Source: Planctomycetota bacterium
GTDB taxonomy: Bacteria; Planctomycetota; Planctomycetia; Planctomycetales; Planctomycetaceae
Direction: 5' to 3'
Assembly (NCBI GenBank): GCA_013151585.1
Contig: JAADHY010000179.1
Span: 1-8,161 of the forward strand
Length of the DNA stretch: 8,161 nt
The number at the start of each line of letters is the position of its first letter. Positions within the stretch are counted from its first letter, which is position 1. Shown one piece after another: positions 1-5,344 of the stretch. Made by a program: the position numbers and the translations under genes. The notes beneath the pieces are model-generated. The model worked only from the letters and a program-made list of their open reading frames with translations, did no database searches and had not been told where the DNA came from.

Positions 1-898
1 GATCGCAGCCGAGCATGCGCGGAGCATAAACGGACGGGTTTTCCCGGAACGCCTCCCACTCTTCCCGAGTGGCCATGTAGAAGGTGACTCCCTGATAGTC
101 TGCCGCGAACTCCGGCCGTCCCCGAATCCATTTGCGCCACTTCTTCAGTGCTACGGGGCTGTACCCGTCCAAACCGACGAAAGCGGTGCGTGGAGAACCG
201 GCGTCGGAACGAACCTCGGGAGTGGATGATTTTTTCGGCGCGGGCTCCGCTTCCGGCTCCGCCTTCGCGATCGGTGCCGGCTGGGTCGGGTGGCGGGGCG
301 AGGCGGAAGCAATCGGCCGCTCTGGCAACGCAGCCGGACGGGGATCGGGGACACGGCGGTTCGGCGATTCCGGGCGGGTCTCGGCGTTTTGGCCCGACGC
401 AAGCGAACGCGGCGCCTTGGGTTGGTTTGCCATGCGCAGCCGGCGTCCCTGGGCCACGAGCGATTCAACGCGGCTGAGACGGGTCAAGTAAGCCGATTTT
501 TCCTGGAAGCCGGTCGTGCGACTCAGAATCCGGCCATTAGGCCCGATCAGCAAGTCCGTCGGCAACGCCTGCACACCGAAACGACGGATCAACTCGGGAT
601 GTTCGTCGGCGTCGACCTTTACCGCGATGAAGCCGTCTCGAAGCTGGGCCAAAACCTCGGAGGTGTTCAACACACTGCGTTCCATTTGCCGGCACGGACC
701 GCACCAGTCCGCGTAGAAGTGGACCAGCAAAGGACGCCCCGTTTGCTGAGCCTCCTGCCAGGCTTCCGAGAAATCCGTCCGCCAGACGGCTGCCTGTGCG
801 ACGGTTGACGATAACCCCGCCGACGAAAACACAGCGACTCCCAGCAGGCCCGCTGCGAAAGCGGTTCCCAATCGGTCGATCGAGTTGCGATTCTGCAT
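1..898 (-). CDS. Exported thioredoxin-fold protein with C-terminal YHS-like domain (partial, 3' end outside window)
   Basis: The frame is open from an ATG at 898 to the left edge, giving 299 residues and no stop, so the C-terminus is missing. Residues about 12-36 are hydrophobic and end in AQA, which looks like a signal peptide with cleavage near residue 36; the protein probably acts outside the cytoplasm. Residues about 40-150 form a thioredoxin domain with the redox motif WCGPC (65-69, Cys66 and Cys69), the stretch FYADWCGPCRQME, and a cis-Pro candidate in ALPT (Pro113). Residues about 155-240 are a Pro/Ala/Arg-rich linker, probably disordered. Residues 240-299 (GLDGYSPVAL, then TFYMATREEWEAF and NPSVYAPRMLG) resemble the YHS-like module seen in planctomycete proteins. 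A GGGAAG at 905-910 lies 6 nt before the ATG and supports this start. The likely role is thiol-disulfide exchange or redox maintenance of exported proteins; the substrate is unknown. The function of the YHS-like part is inference. Confidence 0.87.
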   Translation of the reverse strand, partial: MQNRNSIDRLGTAFAAGLLGVAVFSSAGLSSTVAQAAVWRTDFSEAWQEAQQTGRPLLVHFYADWCGPCRQMERSVLNTSEVLAQLRDGFIAVKVDADEHPELIRRFGVQALPTDLLIGPNGRILSRTTGFQEKSAYLTRLSRVESLVAQGRRLRMANQPKAPRSLASGQNAETRPESPNRRVPDPRPAALPERPIASASPRHPTQPAPIAKAEPEAEPAPKKSSTPEVRSDAGSPRTAFVGLDGYSPVALKKWRKWIRGRPEFAADYQGVTFYMATREEWEAFRENPSVYAPRMLGCD

Positions 899-904
899 CC
901 GATT

Positions 905-910
905 CTTCCC
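905..910 (-). promoter_or_regulatory. Ribosome binding site of the thioredoxin/YHS gene
   Basis: On the minus strand GGGAAG sits 6 nt upstream of the ATG at 898. The signal peptide begins directly after this ATG, so both signals agree on the start. Confidence 0.55.
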
Positions 911-962
911 GGTCGTGCGTCGAGCGTTGCCGCCAGACGTCGTTCCTCTCAAATCAGCATCT

Positions 963-994
963 GTCGGCTCCGCCGCCACGGCTCGGGAGCCGAC
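963..994. repeat. Inverted repeat in the leader of the thioredoxin/YHS gene
   Basis: GTCGGCTC (963-970) pairs perfectly with GAGCCGAC (987-994) across 16 nt. A second, smaller hairpin, CGGCT (979-983) with AGCCG (988-992), shares the right arm, so the two structures exclude each other. The pair sits 65-96 nt upstream of the thioredoxin start codon. No T-run follows on the minus strand, so it is not a typical intrinsic terminator. A regulatory role is speculative, since GC-rich DNA forms such repeats by chance. Confidence 0.4.
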
Positions 995-1084
995 GCCGTC
1001 TGAAGCCACAGGCCGCCACGGCCAAATGCCTTCCCTAACTATCGGCGTCGAGTTCGCAGCGGGTTGGATGCCTTCACCGGACCG

Positions 1085-1111
1085 GCGGGTTGCCGCCGCG
1101 AGCCAACCCGC
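1085..1111. repeat. Perfect 8-bp inverted repeat downstream of pabA
   Basis: GCGGGTTG (1085-1092) and CAACCCGC (1104-1111) form an 8-bp stem with an 11-nt loop. No T-tract follows on either strand. It could be a transcript-end stabilising hairpin behind the terminator at 1251-1274, a protein-binding palindrome, or chance. Confidence 0.4.
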
Positions 1112-1227
1112 AGCCCGCGGATTCTGACGATTGTGACGACCGTTCCGCCCTCCGGGGCCGAAACGACGGCGCAGCGACGGCTCGCCTACGGCCTCCCAGC
1201 AGCTTCTCGCGCTGGAACCGCCTCAAG

Positions 1228-2058
1228 TCAAACGAACGCATGCCCCTGCGAAAAAAACCGGGCTGGCCGCCCGAGACCCTGCGTCGTCGTGGACGCAGGC
1301 ACTGGGTGGGAAGTGAGAGAAACTAGCGGTTTTTTGCGGCCGCTACCAGTGTAAAAAAGAATCGACCTGCCAGTCCGCTGAGTCAAAATCGGATGGATAG
1401 GACGCGGGCTCATCCGGCCGGACCCGTCTGCTCGCGTTGTTGGCCGTTCGCGTTCGTCGCGGTCAAAGGGCCTGGTCGCCGCAGCAATGCCAGCCTCACG
1501 CAAGAAATTGGCCAGCAACTGGTGTCCCCGTTCGGTCAGCACTGACTCGGGATGAAACTGAATCCCGAAGACGGGATGCTGCCGATGTTCCACCGCCATG
1601 ATCAAGCCGTCGGCCGTGCGAGCAGTCACGGTCAGGCATTCCGGCAGCGAGGCTTCTTCGACGATGAGCGAGTGATACCGGGTCGCTCGCAGCGGGTTGG
1701 GCAGGCCATCGAACAGCCGTCGCCCGCGATGATGGATGGCGGACGTTCGGCCGTGGACCGGTTCGGGCGCTCGCACTACGCGGCCCCCCAACGCGGCGGC
1801 GATCACTTGATGTCCGAGACAGACACCTAAGATCGGCGCCTGCCCGACCAGTTCGGCCACTGCAACGACGCTGACGCCGGCTTCACGGGGTGTGCACGGA
1901 CCGGGCGAGATCACCAGCGCGGCCGGCCGCCGCCGCACGATGTCCGCCACTGTGACCGCGTCGTTGCGAACCACGTCGGTGTCACAGCCCATCTCGACCA
2001 GATACCGGGACAGATTGAAAACGAAGCTGTCGTAATTGTCGAGGATGAGAATGGTCAC
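1228..2058 (-). CDS. pabA: Aminodeoxychorismate synthase component II (PabA/TrpG-type glutamine amidotransferase) with C-terminal tail
   Basis: This class I glutamine amidotransferase subunit hydrolyses glutamine and passes ammonia to its synthase partner, here the adjacent PabB. From a GTG at 2058 it has 276 residues. The first 190 match the family in length and motifs: ILDNYDSFVFNL at the N-terminus, ISPGPCTP (50-57), the nucleophile motif GVCLGHQ with Cys80, and FHPES with His169 and Glu171, so the Cys-His-Glu triad is intact. The frame is open further up to a GTG at 2136, but those 26 residues are unlike the family and family members begin right at MTILILDNYDSF. Residues 191-276 are an Arg/Pro/Thr/Ser-rich tail absent from ordinary PabA/TrpG, and an intrinsic terminator lies inside its coding sequence (1251-1274). 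PabA- and TrpG-type subunits are hard to tell apart and one protein can serve both; placement 106 nt after pabB favours PabA. Confidence 0.9.
   Translation of the reverse strand: MTILILDNYDSFVFNLSRYLVEMGCDTDVVRNDAVTVADIVRRRPAALVISPGPCTPREAGVSVVAVAELVGQAPILGVCLGHQVIAAALGGRVVRAPEPVHGRTSAIHHRGRRLFDGLPNPLRATRYHSLIVEEASLPECLTVTARTADGLIMAVEHRQHPVFGIQFHPESVLTERGHQLLANFLREAGIAAATRPFDRDERERPTTRADGSGRMSPRPIHPILTQRTGRSILFYTGSGRKKPLVSLTSHPVPASTTTQGLGRPARFFSQGHAFV
1251..1274 (-). terminator. Rho-independent terminator inside the 3' end of the pabA frame
   Basis: On the minus strand CGGGC (1273-1269), loop GGCCA (1268-1264) and GCCCG (1263-1259) form a GC-only stem, extendable by a T-G pair (1274/1258), followed immediately by seven T (1257-1251). 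This is the standard intrinsic terminator layout, with a rather short stem. It would end the aroA-to-pabA transcript, but the pabA stop codon (1230-1228) lies about 20 nt beyond the T-tract. Confidence 0.6.
1324..1345. repeat. Short inverted repeat around a T-run in the pabA tail
   Basis: TAGCGG (1324-1329) and CCGCTA (1340-1345) are a 6-bp inverted repeat around a loop that contains six T on the plus strand and six A on the minus strand; the right side includes the palindrome GCGGCCGC (1336-1343). It lies inside the coding sequence for the pabA tail. A T-run on the minus strand (1354-1359) lies just upstream of it. A function is not evident. Confidence 0.3.
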
Positions 2059-2070
2059 AAGTCCGTTTAT

Positions 2071-2076
2071 TCCTTC
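2071..2076 (-). promoter_or_regulatory. Probable ribosome binding site of pabA
   Basis: GAAGGA on the minus strand lies 12 nt before the GTG at 2058. The spacing is longer than ideal, but it is the best Shine-Dalgarno-like sequence near the start demanded by family conservation. The rest of the 106-nt pabB-pabA gap shows no gene or clear terminator. Confidence 0.4.
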
Positions 2077-2164
2077 AAAACGTTGATTCTTCTCCGCGTT
2101 CTTCGGGGACCGGACGGGACGGCCGAAGTGGGCCACCTCCGCAAGCCGTAGGCTGAGCGGCTGC

Positions 2165-3679
2165 TCATCGCAGCGCTCGCAACATTCCCTCTGCCTTGTG
2201 CAGCGTTTCTTCGTACTCGGCCGCCGGATCGGATTGGGCGACGACGCCGCCGCCGACCGAACATTGAGCCCATCCGTGTCGACACACGAACGTTCGGATC
2301 AGGATGTTACTGTCGACCGAGCCGTCGAAACCGACGTAGAAAAGGCTTCCGCAGTAAGGGCCTCGCACTGTCGGCTCTTGCTCGGCGATGACCTGCATGG
2401 CTCGGATTTTCGGCGCCCCGGTCACCGAGCCGCCGGGGAAGACCGCTTCGAACAAGCTCCAGGCGTCGGCGTCGTCGCGCAGGCGGCCGCGCACCTGCGA
2501 AACCAAATGCTGCACCGTTTGGTACGTTTCGACGGCGCAGAGGGTTGGCACGCGGATGCTGCCCGGCCGGCAAACCCGCGACAGATCGTTACGCAAAAGG
2601 TCGACGATCATCACGTTTTCGGCCACGTCTTTCTCGCTTTCGCGGAGTTCATCGCGGGTGAAAAGGTCAGCTTCCGGGCCGTGGCCGCGTGGCCGGGTTC
2701 CCTTGATCGGTCGCGTCTCGACCTCGCCGCCGCGAACCCGGAGCAACCGCTCTGGCGAGGCACTGACGACGGCCCAGTCGTCGCAAGCGAAGTAGCCGGC
2801 GAAGGGAGCGGGATTGGATTGGCGGAGCCGCTGGTACAATTCCAACGGCGACCGCCGCCACGGCGTCACGAGTCGCTGAGACACGTTGGCCTGAAAGATG
2901 TCTCCCGCCCGGATGTATTCCATGACTCGCTCGACCATGCGCAAGTACCCATCTCGGGTGAAGTCGCTGAAAACGTCGCGCCAGCCGGGCACCGGCCAAT
3001 GAGGCGCGAGCTGCTGTCGCGAAAAGGCCATCGCGTCAACGTGGGTAGGGCCTCCTTGAAATGAGGCCACGTTCGCTGGCGGAGACTTCGAGCTGGCGGT
3101 CGCAGCCGTCTTCAGCCGTTCCCGCAGCCAAGCCAATCGGCGAGCTGCTCGGGCGCGACGGCGCTCTTCGCTCTGTTCGGGAAATCCCTGCGACACCACC
3201 CAGCACCGATCGGCCGCGTGATCCCAACCCAACGTCCAGTCGTACAGGCCGACGGCCAGCACGGGCAAACGGAACTCATCGTACCGGGATTGCGGCAACC
3301 GTTCCCAACATCCGCCCAGCTCGTAGGCCAACATCCCCGCCGCCCCGCCTTGAAACGGCGGCAGCCCTGGGACGGTATCCATTGGCCGTTCGCGCAACCA
3401 ACGTTGCAGTGGCCCGAGCGGATCGAGTTTGTACTGCGCCGCTCTGACGGTGAAGAACTCGAACGGGTCAGCGGTCACGAACGAGTAGCGGCCGACGCCA
3501 TCTCGCGGCAGCACGCTTTCCAGGACCAGCAGCCCTGCCTCGCCGGCCAGCGCTTGCACGCAAGTCACCACGTCCGGCGCGGGCGACAGCTCCTCAACCA
3601 ACGGCAACGAGCGGCCTATATCCGCAACGGCCGCCGGCTCATCCCCAGCCGTCCGATCATTCGAACTTGCGGAGTTCAA
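2165..3679 (-). CDS. pabB: Aminodeoxychorismate synthase component I
   Basis: PabB aminates chorismate to 4-amino-4-deoxychorismate using ammonia from PabA; a PabC-type lyase (not in this window) would then release p-aminobenzoate. From a TTG at 3679 the protein has 504 residues. The N-terminal part (about 25-190) contains LLVLESVLPRDGVGRYSF (50-67), typical of the anthranilate/aminodeoxychorismate synthase N-domain. The chorismate-binding domain follows with AGDIFQANVSQRL (258-270), SASPERLL (306-313), ETRPIKGTRPRG (321-332), NVMIVDLLRNDLSRVC (355-370) and GGSVTGAPK (416-424). Lys326 in PIKGT is the PabB signature; TrpE has PIAGT, so this is PabB rather than anthranilate synthase. Start: the frame is open to an ATG at 3787, but that would overlap the upstream gene by 71 nt, has no evident ribosome binding site and adds an Arg/Ser-rich stretch. 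The TTG has AGGGAAGG 8 nt upstream. The start is uncertain; the identity is not. Confidence 0.94.
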   Translation of the reverse strand: MNSASSNDRTAGDEPAAVADIGRSLPLVEELSPAPDVVTCVQALAGEAGLLVLESVLPRDGVGRYSFVTADPFEFFTVRAAQYKLDPLGPLQRWLRERPMDTVPGLPPFQGGAAGMLAYELGGCWERLPQSRYDEFRLPVLAVGLYDWTLGWDHAADRCWVVSQGFPEQSEERRRARAARRLAWLRERLKTAATASSKSPPANVASFQGGPTHVDAMAFSRQQLAPHWPVPGWRDVFSDFTRDGYLRMVERVMEYIRAGDIFQANVSQRLVTPWRRSPLELYQRLRQSNPAPFAGYFACDDWAVVSASPERLLRVRGGEVETRPIKGTRPRGHGPEADLFTRDELRESEKDVAENVMIVDLLRNDLSRVCRPGSIRVPTLCAVETYQTVQHLVSQVRGRLRDDADAWSLFEAVFPGGSVTGAPKIRAMQVIAEQEPTVRGPYCGSLFYVGFDGSVDSNILIRTFVCRHGWAQCSVGGGVVAQSDPAAEYEETLHKAEGMLRALR

Positions 3680-3687
3680 CGGTCGGG

Positions 3688-3695
3688 CCTTCCCT
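3688..3695 (-). promoter_or_regulatory. Candidate ribosome binding site for the TTG start of pabB
   Basis: AGGGAAGG on the minus strand lies 8 nt before the TTG at 3679, in the 37-nt space after the stop of the DHPS-related gene (3717-3719). It is the reason for preferring the TTG to the ATG at 3787. A further purine-rich GGTGAGGAG overlaps the upstream stop codon but has no in-frame start at suitable spacing. Confidence 0.4.
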
Positions 3696-3716
3696 ATTCG
3701 GTCCTCAACGTGCTCC

Positions 3717-5201
3717 TCACCGATCGTCGATCGTATCGGCGTCGTCCTGCGAAAGGAAGCCCCAAGCGAGCGGCTCGTCCTGGACATACCGCTTGCCCAA
3801 CCGGGCGGCCAAAGCGGCCTTCGTCAGCTCCGTTCCCAAATAGAACGCGTGCTCGGCATCGATCGGCCTGCTCGCGTCGGCCAGAATCCGGCGGAACAGT
3901 TCCTCCGGATCGTGTCCGGACCAAAAGCCATCGCGGTTCATGACGAACAGTCGCCCGCCTTCAGAGAAAATGCGAAAGTTACCGTCGGTGAGCCGCGCTG
4001 CCAGTTCGCGCAATTCCGATTCGCTCCGCTCACGCAGCTTCGGGTCGCGCAGCATCACCAGCCGCGAGTCGACGTGCTTTGGCAGCACTCGATGGGTCAT
4101 GCTGTAACGGACCAGCCGGCGGGCAAGGTCCAGTTCGCGTACGGACGAACGAGCCCAGTTGGCCACTTCGGTCGTCAGTACGCTGCGAATCCGCAACTCC
4201 TGGCAAAAGGCGGCAAGCAGACAGTTGACGCCCGCGCTGTCGACTTCCGTCAGCTCGGTCAGATTCCCGACGCCCATCAGCATTTCCGCTTCAGGCCAAC
4301 GACGCCGGACTTCGAAATACCGAGCCAGCGACGCGGCGAAACCAAAACCAACCGGCTCCAGAATCGGATCAATACGGAAAGGCACGCCGCACGCTTTCAA
4401 CTGGTCGATGGTTCGCCTTACGCTTTGGATCCACAGCGAGGTTTGTTCCGCTGGACCAGCCGCTGGGCCCGGCGTCTGCCGGCTGACGCTCCGTGGCTCA
4501 ACGGCGCCGCTGGCTACGCCTCCGGCAGCGGGGACACTCGGCGGCCCGTCCGGGACCACGACGACTTCCACCCCCAGTCGCTTCAGCCATTGGACGTTCT
4601 GGGTGTTACAACTGAGGACCAATTCAGCGCCTGCTTCGACCGCCCGCTCAACTTCTTCCCGTTCGAAACTGTCGACCGACACCTTCAGCCCTTGCTGCCG
4701 CAGCAAGGTGACGGCCGTCCCGATCTCGCGCCAAACCTGCCCCGGCACGCACCCCAAATCGATCACGTCGGCGCCGCTGCGTCGGTAGTGCTCGGCCAGC
4801 GTCCCGAGCTGATCGAGCGATAGCAATGGGGCGTCGTTGATTTCGGCGAGGATTTCGATGTCGTATTGCGAAACGTCCGGAGCCCCCCGGGGACTCCCGC
4901 CGAAATGCTCCGGCAGGTCCAGCAAATCCTTCGGACCGCGTTCGAAAGGCACGCCGAATTGATGTTCGAGCAGTTCGAGCTCGCCTCGGCACCAACCCGG
5001 CAGCACGACGCGATCCACGTTCGCCGGAACCCTCAGGTGGCGTGCGACCCAAGCAGTGTTCATCAGCGCCGCCACGCGAATCCCCAGCACGGCAATTTCG
5101 AATCGGGCCCCCGCCGCTCGATTCAGTTGGTCAGCGATCCGGCGGAGCGAGGGTTCCGCCAGTGTCCCCGTCACTAAAAGAATCTGGGATGGCTCCGCCA
5201 T
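3717..5201 (-). CDS. DUF6513-type dihydropteroate synthase-related protein
   Basis: The protein has 494 residues from an ATG at 5201; the frame continues up to a GTG at 5294, but AGGTG 5 nt before the ATG and the family-like start at ILLVTGTLAEPSLRRI favour 5201. Residues about 5-100 are the DUF6513 N-terminal region (VLGIRVAALMNTAW, LPGWCRGELELL). Residues about 112-350 are a pterin-binding/DHPS-like TIM barrel: EINDAP (120-125), GADVIDLG (143-150), VSVDSF (174-179), then RIDPILEPVGFGFA (276-289), MGVGNLTELTEVDSAG (309-324) and VLTTEVANWARSSVREL (341-357). Residues about 405-478 match the small domain called DUF4346 (FYLGTELTKAALAARLG, RYVQDEPL). Homologues occur in archaea lacking ordinary DHPS and in bacteria with methanopterin-linked C1 genes. 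A role in pterin cofactor synthesis is inferred; the exact reaction is not established. Residues about 219-255 are a Pro/Gly/Ala/Ser-rich insertion in the barrel. The pabB and pabA genes follow, which fits a p-aminobenzoate/pterin role. Confidence 0.9.
   Translation of the reverse strand: MAEPSQILLVTGTLAEPSLRRIADQLNRAAGARFEIAVLGIRVAALMNTAWVARHLRVPANVDRVVLPGWCRGELELLEHQFGVPFERGPKDLLDLPEHFGGSPRGAPDVSQYDIEILAEINDAPLLSLDQLGTLAEHYRRSGADVIDLGCVPGQVWREIGTAVTLLRQQGLKVSVDSFEREEVERAVEAGAELVLSCNTQNVQWLKRLGVEVVVVPDGPPSVPAAGGVASGAVEPRSVSRQTPGPAAGPAEQTSLWIQSVRRTIDQLKACGVPFRIDPILEPVGFGFAASLARYFEVRRRWPEAEMLMGVGNLTELTEVDSAGVNCLLAAFCQELRIRSVLTTEVANWARSSVRELDLARRLVRYSMTHRVLPKHVDSRLVMLRDPKLRERSESELRELAARLTDGNFRIFSEGGRLFVMNRDGFWSGHDPEELFRRILADASRPIDAEHAFYLGTELTKAALAARLGKRYVQDEPLAWGFLSQDDADTIDDR
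4437..4547 (-). repeat. Low-complexity in-frame insertion with short repeats in the DHPS-related gene
   Basis: This stretch codes for residues about 219-255 (Pro, Gly, Ala, Ser, Val-rich) between conserved parts of the barrel. The 7-mer CCGCTGG on the plus strand occurs three times (4448-4454, 4460-4466, 4507-4513); the first two are 12 nt apart and in phase, the third is out of phase, so the repetition is at DNA level. CCGG at 4469-4472 and 4479-4482 and GCCGG/CCGGC at 4478-4482 and 4522-4526 are inverted. It may be a flexible surface loop that grew by repeat expansion, or a small palindromic element inserted in frame. Confidence 0.4.
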
Positions 5202-5206
5202 GCAAA

Positions 5207-5211
5207 CACCT
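5207..5211 (-). promoter_or_regulatory. Ribosome binding site of the DHPS-related gene
   Basis: AGGTG on the minus strand lies 5 nt before the ATG at 5201 (AGG itself 7 nt away). It sits in the 143-nt gap (5202-5344) that follows rsmB. That gap has no T-tract hairpin and no convincing promoter, so read-through from rsmB is plausible but unproven. Confidence 0.5.
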
Positions 5212-5344
5212 GTCGGAAAACTGCCAGCCCGGTTGGTCTTGTGCCTGCGTTTGCGGCTTCGATCCGCCGATTGCGATCCGCTGACGAGATTCACGCAACG
5301 GTTGATTGATGACTCCGGTCAAAGGAACGGCCGGTCCACAAACC

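Larger units (their letters stand above)
899..1227. other. Intergenic region between pabA and the thioredoxin/YHS gene
   Basis: These 329 nt carry no convincing gene on either strand. The short open frames crossing it encode Arg/Pro/Ser-rich peptides with no recognisable domain. On the minus strand it forms the downstream flank of pabA and the leader of the thioredoxin gene, so a promoter for the latter should lie here, but I could not find a convincing -35/-10 pair. It contains two perfect 8-bp inverted repeats, at 963-994 and 1085-1111, listed separately. Confidence 0.6.

Noticed and set aside
132..808. Plus-strand and other-frame open frames near the left edge (132-491, 290-808)
   Set aside because: They are antisense to the thioredoxin/YHS gene, whose WCGPC motif, signal peptide and ribosome binding site establish the minus-strand frame.
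2059..2136. Longer pabA start at GTG 2136, preceded by GGAG
   Set aside because: The GGAG abuts the GTG with no spacing, and the extra 26 residues are unlike the family, which begins at the TILILDNYDSF strand.
2165..3679. Anthranilate synthase component I (TrpE) as the identity of the pabB gene
   Set aside because: The active-site motif is PIKGT (Lys326), typical of PabB, rather than PIAGT of TrpE, and the gene neighbourhood is p-aminobenzoate/pterin, with no trp genes seen.
2198..4823. Long open frames on the plus strand (2198-3064, 3218-3943, 3849-4823)
   Set aside because: They lie antisense to pabB and the DHPS-related gene, whose proteins have complete conserved motifs. The plus-strand peptides are Arg/Pro/His-rich with no recognisable domain, as expected from high-GC antisense frames.
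5202..5344. Possible terminator and promoter between rsmB and the DHPS-related gene
   Set aside because: The gap has repeated GACCGG wording and a TTGACC, but no hairpin with a T-tract and no matching -10 element, so neither could be supported.
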